A DNA stretch of 9,786 nt from Candidatus Shapirobacteria bacterium (GTDB taxonomy: Bacteria; Patescibacteriota; Microgenomatia; UBA12405). The notes beneath the pieces were generated by a model. That model was not told the origin of the DNA, did no database searches, and was given only the letters and a program-made list of their open reading frames with translations. Both the position numbers and the translations under genes were made by a program. Below, in pieces: positions 1-6,033 of the stretch. Where the stretch lies: NCBI GenBank assembly GCA_026395315.1, contig JAPLYY010000019.1:1-9786 (forward strand). The letters are read 5' to 3'. Position 1 is the first letter of the stretch; every line of letters starts with the position of its first letter.

Positions 1-16
1 AAAAAGTTTAAGATAG

Positions 17-442
17 CGGAGATGCTGAGTAATGAACCCAGGTCCGAAAGTGAATTTAAAAAACGTCTACAAGCTTAATTGGTCTTATCCTACACCTCCA
101 ACAACTAAAGCCAACAAAAAGTGTTGAAGTGCCGATTGGTGAGGGCATTACCCCTCGCTTACTCTCTATCAAAATCGAGATCGATAGATAAGCATTCTGA
201 TTTAATTTACACTGATTAATCTCCGACAGAATAGGGGACCAACCAATGGCTTTCTTAAGCCCAGTTTTGAACCTGAGCTAAAGCTGGAGTAAATGATTGA
301 CCAACGTAGTTGGAAAAATCAGTTACTAAAGCACTAAGTTTAGACTTAGCATTTTTGTTTTTGACCCTGTTTTACGGCTCAATGGATCAAAGCCGGCTTG
401 CAGTTTTTTAAAGTACAACTTCCGTCAATTCAATACATCTCC
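17..442 (-). ncRNA. ssrA: tmRNA (transfer-messenger RNA)
   Basis: Rescues stalled ribosomes: the tRNA-like end is charged with alanine and the mRNA part encodes a degradation tag. On the minus strand the 5' end GGAGATG (442-436) pairs perfectly over 7 bp with CATCTCC (24-18) to form the acceptor stem. The T-arm CTGGG-TTCATTA-CTCAG precedes it. Helix 2 is a 10-bp long-range pairing of TTTAAAAAAC (412-403) with GTTTTTTAAA (64-55), continued by CAAGC (400-396) with GCTTG (74-70). Pseudoknot 1 is complete: CGGCT/AGCCG (395-391 with 379-375) interlocked with TTGATCC/GGGTCAA (390-384 with 367-361). The GTAAAAC linker and the GCTTGTAGAC stretch near the 3' end are typical of the family. The 3' CCA is not encoded (the discriminator G is followed by CT), and T-loop position 58 is T rather than the usual A. 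About 425 nt, somewhat long. The T-run just past the 3' end (6-1) reaches the window edge, so a terminator cannot be judged. Confidence 0.92.
255..350 (-). other. tmRNA tag-peptide reading frame
   Basis: The resume codon is most likely GCT (Ala) at 350-348, ten nt after pseudoknot 1; E. coli has eleven. From there a frame runs 31 codons to TAA at 257-255. The peptide begins AKSKLSALVT and ends PALAQVQNWA, followed by stop. Alanine as first residue and a terminal alanine fit tmRNA tags, but the length is at the upper end and the C-terminus is NWA instead of the common (A/V)LAA. A hairpin AGCTCAG/CTGGGCT encloses the last codons, as helix 5 does in other tmRNAs. Another hairpin, CTAAGT/ACTTAG, covers codons 1-6. 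An alternative frame shifted by one base gives a short LSLNLVL peptide with tandem TAG TAA; I consider it less likely because it lacks an alanine resume codon. Confidence 0.6.
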
Positions 443-459
443 ATGTTAAGAACACGCCT

Positions 460-476
460 ACTATAGCACAATTATA
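460..476 (-). promoter_or_regulatory. Candidate tmRNA promoter -10 elements
   Basis: Reading the minus strand, TGCTATAGT (468-460) is an extended -10 (TG-n-TATAGT), with its hexamer ending 17 nt before the mature tmRNA 5' end. That leaves room for a short leader removed by RNase P. A second hexamer, TATAAT (476-471), lies just upstream. No convincing -35 is visible. Both sit immediately beyond the stop codon of the upstream membrane-protein gene, so the tmRNA could be made from its own promoter, by read-through, or both. Confidence 0.4.
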
Positions 477-478
477 GG

Positions 479-1351
479 CTATTTACTAGTTCTTTCCCGA
501 TAGTAATACACCAGCCAAGAATATACCAGCATATCCAAAATCAATCCAAAAACAGCGTTAAATTGTTCAAAATAAAATCTAAACACCGACGTTAGTAAGA
601 TACTTATCAATAGCCCGTTTTTATAAAACTTAATTCCCAAGGTTCTTTTTCGGTTGATAAACAACATAATCCCGATGATAAACATCATCGATACTGCCAA
701 CTCTGAAACAATTTTCATTGCTATTAAATAACTGTCTCCTCTGGTCAGAATACTATAATTCTGATTAAATTTTTCCACCATCATTAATCTATTTTTTGAA
801 AAAATTATTCGATAACTATCGACAATTTTGTCTATCGCATAGTAAGCACTATATACCGTCAATCCGGCCAACACCACTTTTTTCTTAAATATCCTAGTGT
901 ATGTTGATCGGGAAATCCGGGCAATCAGCGTTTCCCAGGCTGATGGTTTCGTTTTGCGATATTTTTCTTGTCGGGTTTCCAACCACCGGTAAACCAAAAA
1001 AATTATTACAAACGATACATAAATAAAAATTACTGCCGGCCGAAACCAATAGTTATTATCTTTAGTTAAAAACTTGCCTATTTCATCAATAAATAACCCC
1101 CAACCCATTCCTGCCGTTATCATTGCCCAATTTCTGGCTTTTTTACCGCCAAAAGCCGTCAGAATTAAAATACTGATCAGCATCAGTAATCCGCCCCACA
1201 GCATGTGAGCAATATGCCACACCCCAAAGGCTATTTGCATTTTTCCGGTAATCTCAGACCACAATCTCATCCCCAGCACCGCTACCACTGCCCACACCAG
1301 CAGTGTCAGAATTTCATCTGAGGCATCATTTCTTTCCACCCAACCTTTCAT
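479..1351 (-). CDS. Conserved multipass membrane protein, unknown function
   Basis: A 290-residue integral membrane protein with about seven or eight hydrophobic segments: roughly residues 13-30, 40-67, 74-92, 105-122, then four more to the C-terminus. The loop after the second and third segments carries a striking polar signature: HIAHMLWGG (46-54) and FIDEIGKFLTKDNNYWFRP (87-105). I recognise this H-x-x-H...FIDE-x-GKF...DN-Y-F-RP pattern from unnamed membrane proteins of other bacteria; no function is known to me. The clustered His, Asp, Glu and Lys in or near the membrane could bind a ligand or metal (inference). The start is the ATG at 1351: the frame stays open to 1519, but that extension would overlap the divergent ComF gene and is basic and poorly membrane-like. 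No Shine-Dalgarno precedes it. It ends 36 nt before the tmRNA. Confidence 0.8.
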   Translation of the reverse strand: MKGWVERNDASDEILTLLVWAVVAVLGMRLWSEITGKMQIAFGVWHIAHMLWGGLLMLISILILTAFGGKKARNWAMITAGMGWGLFIDEIGKFLTKDNNYWFRPAVIFIYVSFVIIFLVYRWLETRQEKYRKTKPSAWETLIARISRSTYTRIFKKKVVLAGLTVYSAYYAIDKIVDSYRIIFSKNRLMMVEKFNQNYSILTRGDSYLIAMKIVSELAVSMMFIIGIMLFINRKRTLGIKFYKNGLLISILLTSVFRFYFEQFNAVFGLILDMLVYSWLVYYYRERTSK

Positions 1352-1369
1352 AGTATATATTCTACTATA
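1352..1369. promoter_or_regulatory. 18-bp divergent promoter region
   Basis: Only 18 bp separate the start codons of the membrane-protein gene (minus) and the ComF gene (plus), and all 18 are nearly pure A/T. The plus strand shows TATATT (1354-1359) eight nt before the ComF ATG. The minus strand shows TATAGT (1368-1363) eleven nt before the other ATG. At normal -10 spacing both transcripts would begin at or within a few nt of their start codons, so they would be leaderless or almost so. Any -35 elements would lie inside the opposite gene; none is obvious. Confidence 0.45.
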
Positions 1370-1966
1370 ATGAGCCTTCTTCTGGATCTGCTTTATCCCC
1401 GTGATTATTTTCAAGGCTATTATTCTACTGTTAAAGTCAAATCTGTTCATCAGTTTCCCGAATTTGATGGTGTTTTGTCTCTTTTTCCCTACCATTTTCC
1501 CATTTCCAATATGCTTCACGATCTCAAATATAATTTCATTACCGATATTATCCCGGATTTAATTAATTTATCAGTTTCCACCATAAATACCAATTTCCCT
1601 AATATCCTTAAATATTGGGATGACCAAAAATTTTGTTTAATTCCTGTTCCTCTTCACCTCTATCGGCAAAACTGGCGTGGATTTAATCAATCTTCATTGT
1701 TGGCCCTATCCCTAGCTAAAGCATTAAACCTTAGTTATCGTGATGATCTGGTCGTCCGTAAACATTACACCTTACCTCAGGCTAAAATTGTTAATAAAAC
1801 CCAGCGTAAAACTAATCTTCAACACCCTTTTGCTCTCAATTCTGCCTTAATTCCGTCCAACTTAATCCTCTTTGACGATGTCATCACCTCCGGCTCTACT
1901 ATTTCGTCACTCGCCTCTGTTTTACCCAAAAATTGTCATCTTTGGGCTCTATCAATCGCTGGGTAA
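1370..1966 (+). CDS. ComF-family phosphoribosyltransferase-like protein
   Basis: A type-I phosphoribosyltransferase-fold protein of 198 residues. The PRPP-binding loop LILFDDVITSGST is at 165-177, with the paired acidic residues at 169-170. Other ComF hallmarks are IPVPLHLYRQNWRGFNQ (91-107, cf. PVPLh..R...RGFNQ) and LPQAKIVNKTQRKTNLQHPF (135-154). ComF proteins take part in DNA uptake for transformation in several bacteria, probably at the cytoplasmic side; the substrate is not known. The N-terminus keeps the LLDLLYPRD start of the family but lacks the zinc-binding CxxC pairs that usually follow, so the first about 40 residues are a reduced version. The start at 1370 fits the family N-terminus. 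Convergent with the SPFH gene, with a repeat element between them. Family assignment is firm; a role in competence is inference. Confidence 0.88.
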   Translation: MSLLLDLLYPRDYFQGYYSTVKVKSVHQFPEFDGVLSLFPYHFPISNMLHDLKYNFITDIIPDLINLSVSTINTNFPNILKYWDDQKFCLIPVPLHLYRQNWRGFNQSSLLALSLAKALNLSYRDDLVVRKHYTLPQAKIVNKTQRKTNLQHPFALNSALIPSNLILFDDVITSGSTISSLASVLPKNCHLWALSIAG

Positions 1967-1976
1967 TTCTGATCAG

Positions 1977-2025
1977 GCTCCCCTGTCAAGGGGAGCTGTC
2001 CCGATTTATCGGGACTGAAGGGTTT
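1977..2025 (+). repeat. Dispersed double-hairpin repeat, copy A
   Basis: First hairpin GCTCCCC-TGTCAA-GGGGAGC (1977-1996, 7-bp stem), second hairpin GTCCCGAT-TT-ATCGGGAC (1998-2015, 8-bp stem), then GAAGGGTTTTT. It fills the gap between the convergent ComF and SPFH genes and ends exactly at the SPFH stop codon. Shared with the other copies are the CCCTGTCAAGGG core and the GGGTTT tail. The stems could also serve as a terminator for ComF, but the T-run does not directly follow the second stem, so I call it a repeat first. Confidence 0.8.
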
Positions 2026-2700
2026 TTAAAGCTGGGTAGACTCTCCGGAAATCAGTCTTTGATTCTTAATATCTGCCGCATCTTTAGGCAGCTCCAATAC
2101 CTCTTCCGCCTTTATCGGTTCGCCATAAATCGTTCCTTCAATTGGGGTCAGGGAACTCAGATAAAAATTCTCGACATTTAATCCATGTGACTCCAGTGAT
2201 TCTCTCAATTCATTCTTAATTTCTTCCTCAATGGCGCTTCTTTCGGTTGACAGGGCATTCGTCAAAGTGTGGTTGGTTATCACCCGTCTAATCCGACTTC
2301 GGGTTACCGGGCGGACTACTTTCGAGACAAAATTTTCTCCAATATTTTGCCATATCTCCGGCAATCTTTCTGTGTCCAGTTTAATCAACACTGTCGCCTC
2401 GACTGCTACAAACTTATTATCCGCTGTTACCGAATTAATTATCTCATCACCCATTATTTCCTTGTTATCTTTCAATATCACATCCTTTGATACGGTATAT
2501 TCGATCAATTGGGCATTAAATAATTTTACCCGGTGAATTATCGGTAGTTTAAAATGCATTCCCGGGTACCACACATTTTTCAAAACACCCCGAAAGATAC
2601 TGTAAATACAGCCCACATGCCCCGGAGGTACCGTCACCAAAAATCCGCCGACAACTTCGTCAACGAAAAGAGATACTAAAAGATTGTCAATTGATGCCAT
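2026..2700 (-). CDS. SPFH/band-7 (prohibitin-like) protein
   Basis: A 224-residue protein of the stomatin/prohibitin/flotillin/HflK superfamily, which forms large ring- or cage-like assemblies at the membrane and often modulates proteases or membrane domains. The band-7 core is visible from about residue 20: VPPGHVGCIYSIFRGVLKNV, then YPGMHFKLPIIHRV (45-58, the GlHfkiP motif), a beta-rich middle, and an Arg/Glu-rich helix (about 130-180) ending near LNVENFYLSSLTP. The N-terminus is only moderately hydrophobic (residues 7-23, interrupted by Asp-Glu), so a classical transmembrane anchor is doubtful; the long C-terminal coiled coil of flotillins is also absent. It follows the TIM gene by 7 nt, so they are almost certainly cotranscribed. 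No Shine-Dalgarno is seen; coupling to the TIM stop is likely. The last codon is followed directly by repeat copy A. Confidence 0.85.
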   Translation of the reverse strand: MASIDNLLVSLFVDEVVGGFLVTVPPGHVGCIYSIFRGVLKNVWYPGMHFKLPIIHRVKLFNAQLIEYTVSKDVILKDNKEIMGDEIINSVTADNKFVAVEATVLIKLDTERLPEIWQNIGENFVSKVVRPVTRSRIRRVITNHTLTNALSTERSAIEEEIKNELRESLESHGLNVENFYLSSLTPIEGTIYGEPIKAEEVLELPKDAADIKNQRLISGESTQL

Positions 2701-2707
2701 AAGTTGT

Positions 2708-3367
2708 CTAGATTATATCATCAAAGCCACTAGCAATTTCTTCTAATAACGTTCCCGGATCATTACTAGTGACAAAAGCGCTGGCCAACCCCACTCCCTT
2801 TGCTCCCATTTTAAGGGCAGTTATTACATCCTGTTGGCTTTTTACTCCGGCCCCGACAATAATCGGCACCTCTCCGGCCGCCTTAACCACCTCACCGATC
2901 ATTTTCGGCTCTTCTGTCGCCACTGACTTATCTTCGCTGGCAATTAAAGACGGTGGCTCAAATAAAATCCATTCCGGTTTAAGTTTATTAGTCCACGCCC
3001 GGATTTGCCCAATCGATCCTACACAAACCATAATTTCAAAACCCGCCGGTTTATGTTTAATAATTTTGGCTAATTTTCCCCTGGAAATTTTATGTTCCGA
3101 ATGGTTAAGTAAGCTGCCTTTTATTCCTAGCGCATAGGCTTGCTCCGCCGATATCCAGCCGCTATGTTTTCCTTCATTAAACTCGTCAACATTTTGTAAC
3201 CAGACTTCCGCCCCGGTTTCTTTTTGGATTTTCACAGCATCCAAAGCCGATGCTGTCACAATTGTTCTTATTTTATGCTTATTCCCGATTTCTTTGACAA
3301 TTTTCGCCAATTCTATCGCCTTATTTCCGAATGTTTCTTGGTAAATTTTAAAATTTATTAATATCAT
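2708..3367 (-). CDS. tpiA: Triosephosphate isomerase, archaeal type
   Basis: Interconverts dihydroxyacetone phosphate and glyceraldehyde 3-phosphate in the cytoplasm (glycolysis/gluconeogenesis). At 219 residues it is much shorter than usual bacterial TIM (about 250) and matches the short archaeal form. Catalytic residues are all present: Asn5 and Lys7 in INFKIY, His89 in LNHSEH, Glu137 in FEPPSLI, and the phosphate-binding VGAGV (171-175) plus GVGLASAF (191-198). AEVWLQNVDEFNEGKHSGWI (53-72) corresponds to the archaeal AEvwaQhvD...GshTGwi stretch. Upstream is the solute-binding-protein gene with repeat copy B between; downstream is the SPFH gene after 7 nt. The start is fixed by the MILINFK strand that carries the catalytic Lys; no Shine-Dalgarno is seen. 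The active site is intact, so I expect a functional enzyme. Confidence 0.93.
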   Translation of the reverse strand: MILINFKIYQETFGNKAIELAKIVKEIGNKHKIRTIVTASALDAVKIQKETGAEVWLQNVDEFNEGKHSGWISAEQAYALGIKGSLLNHSEHKISRGKLAKIIKHKPAGFEIMVCVGSIGQIRAWTNKLKPEWILFEPPSLIASEDKSVATEEPKMIGEVVKAAGEVPIIVGAGVKSQQDVITALKMGAKGVGLASAFVTSNDPGTLLEEIASGFDDII

Positions 3368-3387
3368 ATTATTTAATTTTTTGGTTG

Positions 3388-3432
3388 TCCTCCCTTCGTC
3401 AAGGGAGGATGCCCAAAGGGCAGGTGGGTTTA
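3388..3432 (+). repeat. Dispersed double-hairpin repeat, copy B
   Basis: First hairpin TCCTCCCTT-CGTC-AAGGGAGGA (3388-3409, perfect 9-bp stem with a 4-nt loop), second hairpin TGCCC-AAA-GGGCA (3410-3422), then GGTGGGTTT. Same order and spacing as copies A and C. It lies between the TIM start and the solute-binding-protein gene. Its GGGTTT-TA end supplies the complement of that gene's TAA stop (3432-3430), so the repeat boundary and the end of the protein coincide. Confidence 0.8.
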
Positions 3433-4911
3433 TAATTTAAATTTTGTTTTTAATTGGTCAATCCCATTCCTTAAATCAGTCATCACACTATCTGCTGTCA
3501 TATTTTTTACCGTAATTGAGTTAATCGCATCCCCAAAATATTTAATCATCCCGTCATCAACTCCGCCGGTCCCGTCAAAAGTCCTGGAAGCCAAATACCA
3601 TTGGTTCGCTGTATTCGCACCGTTTACAAACGGTGCTGTTTTTGAATTTTGGGTCATCATCTGCTGCATTGACACCCGCGGATATATTTCTCCAAAAGCC
3701 CTGGTATCCGCTGCCGCTGTATAAAGTTTCGTTAAATTATCTTTTTGCGACAAAAACTCCAAGAATAACCATGCTTCTTTTTGGTTTTTACTGTTTTTAT
3801 TTACTCCTTCCACCCAATAAGTCGACCAATTGATATTGGTTAAATCGGCTTCATTGGTAGTAGCCGAAGTCGCATTGGCGGTAGTTAATAACTGGGGTAC
3901 CAGTGCGATTTCATAATTTAACTTTGGATTGATATCATTAATATTAAAAGCTCTCCAGGACGGTCCAAAATAAAAAGCCAGTTTCCCGCTGGCAAATAAA
4001 TCGGTAGAATTGGGTAAACTTTCATCCCACACTTTGTCTTTAGTGTAAAACAACGTATAAAACGTCAGCACATCCTGCAGTTTTTTGATATTAGCCGCAT
4101 CCGAAGCCAGGGGATCAACTCCTCCCTGCAGCATCATTAACCCTAAAATATCGCTCCATTGATCCACGTTGTCTACCAATCCTAACGCCGCCCCGGAAAT
4201 TTTTATTTGACCCGAATCATCCCGTACAGTCAGTCTGTTAGCCGCTGATCTTAAATCCTCCCAGGATTTTGGTACTTGGACTGATGCCGACTCCAGTAAG
4301 TCTTTGTTATAAAACATAGCCAACCCGTCATACATCAGTGGAATCCCCCAAAATTGTCCCTTTTGTTTTAAAGTGTTTTTGAAAACATCATAATAATCGG
4401 TATTCAAACCGATATTAGTGGCTGTCTTCTCTGGCACCATTGCCAACTGGTCACTAAACATCGGCCACCAGCTTGAATGAATTCGGAAAATGTCGGGAAC
4501 GTCACCCGAATTTGGGTCTTTCGCTAACCTGCCGGCCAACCTGGTCCGGTAATCTTCCTTTTGATTGCTGATATACGTAATTTTTATTCCCGGATTTTTT
4601 GCCTCAAAATCGGCAATAATACCTTCCAAGATGGCTGAATCTTCCCATAAACCCCAATAAGTCAATGTCTTCGGTTTACCGGTTCCTCCTCCGCCTTTAA
4701 TTAAATTCATTACCACTATTCCTAACACTACTAACAACACCACCACTCCCACAATTCCCAATATTTTCACCGGAAATTTCGGCTTTGTTTTAATTGGCTC
4801 TGCCACCGGAGTTGACACTTCCGCCGGCTCTGTTACCACCGTTTCTTCCACAGTTACTCTTCTTGGTGGTAAGGGCGATTGGACATCATTATTTTCCATC
4901 ACCATAATCAT
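3430..4911 (-). CDS. Membrane-anchored extracellular solute-binding protein (family 1)
   Basis: A 493-residue substrate-binding protein of the maltose/multiple-sugar ABC-transporter type. Residues 1-46 form a Pro/Val/Thr-rich cytoplasmic tail, 47-70 a single transmembrane helix, 72-77 a glycine linker, and the periplasm-like domain starts at KTLTYWGLWED (81-91). Family features are ADFEAKNPGIKITYI (100-114), DVPDIFRIHSSWWP, FWGIPLMYDGLAMFYNKDLL, and FASGKLAFYFGPSWRAFNI near the middle. It has no lipobox cysteine, so it is anchored by its N-terminal helix, not by lipid. No permease or ATPase genes flank it; the ligand is unknown, with sugar only a family-based guess. Starts at codons 1, 3 and 5 are all possible; a weak TTAGG seven nt before codon 3 slightly favours that one. 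The stop lies inside repeat copy B. Confidence 0.88.
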   Translation of the reverse strand: MIMVMENNDVQSPLPPRRVTVEETVVTEPAEVSTPVAEPIKTKPKFPVKILGIVGVVVLLVVLGIVVMNLIKGGGGTGKPKTLTYWGLWEDSAILEGIIADFEAKNPGIKITYISNQKEDYRTRLAGRLAKDPNSGDVPDIFRIHSSWWPMFSDQLAMVPEKTATNIGLNTDYYDVFKNTLKQKGQFWGIPLMYDGLAMFYNKDLLESASVQVPKSWEDLRSAANRLTVRDDSGQIKISGAALGLVDNVDQWSDILGLMMLQGGVDPLASDAANIKKLQDVLTFYTLFYTKDKVWDESLPNSTDLFASGKLAFYFGPSWRAFNINDINPKLNYEIALVPQLLTTANATSATTNEADLTNINWSTYWVEGVNKNSKNQKEAWLFLEFLSQKDNLTKLYTAAADTRAFGEIYPRVSMQQMMTQNSKTAPFVNGANTANQWYLASRTFDGTGGVDDGMIKYFGDAINSITVKNMTADSVMTDLRNGIDQLKTKFKL

Positions 4912-4953
4912 ACCTAAAATTTGGGATTTTTGCTAAACTAAACTTTCATTCCC

Positions 4954-5574
4954 TCATAGCCCTGCCATCTTTTGTAGAATCACACTAAACCATTTTTGAT
5001 CCCTAAAGTCCTGGATATCTTGATATACCATATTAAAACCAGAAGGAGATATGTTTTTTATTTCATTTGGATTATAAAAATAATATGTTCTTGGTCCAAA
5101 ACCTTCACGATCCAAGGTCTCCTTATGATAATCGCCATATTTCAAAGAAATAAAGAAAACCCCACTATTATTCATCGAATCATAAATAGATTTAACAATT
5201 TTTTCTATACTTTCTTTATCAGAATGTAATAAAGATGCGAAAGCAAAAACAATATCGACTCCTGGAGAAAACTCATAGTTTTCCAAATCAGCTAATAAAA
5301 ATTTTGCTTCAGGTACATTCATTTTTGCTTGTTCTAGCATCCCTTTGGACAAATCAATTCCTAAGTAATCATTTGTTCGCTTAATTATTTCTTTGGCGTC
5401 GCGTCCGTTACCGCATCCTATTTCAATAACTTTCGGATTAATTTTATTTATGTAAGAAAAGGACTTATTTATATCATCAACTCTGGCACCTATTTCGTCA
5501 AATTTTTTCGAATGAAACACTGCGGATTTATCATAATTTTCAATATTCTGATTTTTTTCGTCAATTTTAGTCAT
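4954..5574 (-). CDS. Class I SAM-dependent methyltransferase
   Basis: A 206-residue cytoplasmic methyltransferase with a Rossmann-like fold. Motif I is VIEIGCGNGRDAKEI (49-63), the acidic end of strand 2 is GIDLSKGMLEQA (72-83), motif II/III is LLADLENYEF (93-102) with DIVFAFASLLHS (107-118), followed by a motif around GVFFISLKYGD. This matches the Methyltransf_11/25 group; nothing in the sequence identifies the substrate. It has no N-terminal signal or membrane segment. The gene is noticeably richer in A/T and in AAA/AAT/ATA codons than the flanking genes, which hints at separate acquisition. It reads away from the RNase HI gene and leads the minus-strand block, 42 nt ahead of the solute-binding-protein gene. 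A TATACT hexamer five to six nt before the ATG suggests a leaderless transcript. Confidence 0.85.
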   Translation of the reverse strand: MTKIDEKNQNIENYDKSAVFHSKKFDEIGARVDDINKSFSYINKINPKVIEIGCGNGRDAKEIIKRTNDYLGIDLSKGMLEQAKMNVPEAKFLLADLENYEFSPGVDIVFAFASLLHSDKESIEKIVKSIYDSMNNSGVFFISLKYGDYHKETLDREGFGPRTYYFYNPNEIKNISPSGFNMVYQDIQDFRDQKWFSVILQKMAGL

Positions 5575-5628
5575 TAATTTAGTATATCAACTGCTAGTAC
5601 CAAGTCATTTTTGTTATCATATTACATT
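5575..5628. promoter_or_regulatory. Divergent promoter region, methyltransferase / RNase HI
   Basis: This 54-bp spacer separates the methyltransferase (minus) from the RNase HI operon (plus). Minus strand: TATACT (5586-5581) ends six nt before the methyltransferase ATG. Plus strand: TG-T-TATCAT, an extended -10 with the hexamer at 5615-5620, ends eight nt before the RNase HI ATG. Both would give transcripts starting at or very near the first codon. No clear -35 hexamer or Shine-Dalgarno is present for either gene. Confidence 0.4.
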
Positions 5629-6033
5629 ATGATTTTAAATGTTTTCACCGATGGGGGATCGCGGGGAAATCCGGGTATTTCCGGGTATGGCGTGGTTATC
5701 AAAGCCGACTCCAAAACTATCTATCGCGAATCCAAATCTTTGGGTATCAAAACCAACAACGAAGCTGAATATTATGCCCTAATATCAGCAATAAAGTGGA
5801 TAGTTCAGGAACATCCCACCGCTGAAAAAATTGTTTTTCATTCCGATTCCGAATTAGTTATCCGTCAGGTTACAGGCATTTATAAAATGAAAGCTCTCAA
5901 TCTCAAGCCTCTTCTCCAACAAGTCCATTCTTTACTGTCTCAACTTTCTTTACCCTATGATTTTAAAATTATTCCCCGTGAGCTTAATGTTGATGCCGAT
6001 AAATTAGCCAATCAGGCTATGAATAAATTATGA
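5629..6033 (+). CDS. rnhA: Ribonuclease HI family protein
   Basis: Cleaves the RNA strand of RNA-DNA hybrids (primer removal, R-loops) in the cytoplasm. At 134 residues this is the compact bacterial/archaeal RNase HI core. The four acidic catalytic positions are visible: Asp8 in FTDGGSRGNPG, Glu47 in NNEAEYYAL, Asp73 in HSDSELVIRQ, and Asp124 in NVDADKLANQA. It lacks the N-terminal hybrid-binding domain. The start is set at the ATG at 5629, since MILNVFTDGG matches the usual beginning of the family; the in-frame TTG at 5611 would place the start inside the likely -10 element. It is the first gene of a three-gene plus-strand operon, and its TGA overlaps the ATG of the VanW gene by 4 nt (ATGA). 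Confidence 0.92.
   Translation: MILNVFTDGGSRGNPGISGYGVVIKADSKTIYRESKSLGIKTNNEAEYYALISAIKWIVQEHPTAEKIVFHSDSELVIRQVTGIYKMKALNLKPLLQQVHSLLSQLSLPYDFKIIPRELNVDADKLANQAMNKL

Noticed and set aside
418..432. CTTCCGTCAATTC resembles the reverse complement of the conserved 16S rRNA region near position 907.
   Set aside because: The flanks do not match 16S rRNA, and the segment is explained as the 5' D-arm-like part of the tmRNA (TTGAATTGACGGAAG on the minus strand).
457..478. Imperfect palindrome CCTACTAT...ATTATAGG as a terminator.
   Set aside because: The stem is weak and interrupted, with no T-run; it is better explained as two -10-like hexamers upstream of the tmRNA.
1352..1519. In-frame N-terminal extension of the minus-strand membrane protein back to 1519.
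   Set aside because: It overlaps the start of the well-supported ComF gene on the other strand and does not resemble a natural N-terminus; ATG 1351 fits the divergent arrangement.
1977..2015. Strong rho-independent terminator between ComF and SPFH.
   Set aside because: The T-run does not directly follow the second stem, and the same two-hairpin unit recurs inside coding regions, so it is primarily a repeat element.
1933..2536. Plus-strand open frames at 1933-2181, 2231-2536 and 2269-2490.
   Set aside because: They lie antisense to the SPFH gene (the first also crosses repeat copy A) and show no family features.
2769..3137. Plus-strand open frame of 122 codons.
   Set aside because: Antisense shadow of the TIM gene, whose motifs are clear.
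5611..5628. TTG start that would lengthen RNase HI by six residues.
   Set aside because: It falls within the likely extended -10 element, and the family normally starts at the MILNVFTDGG strand.
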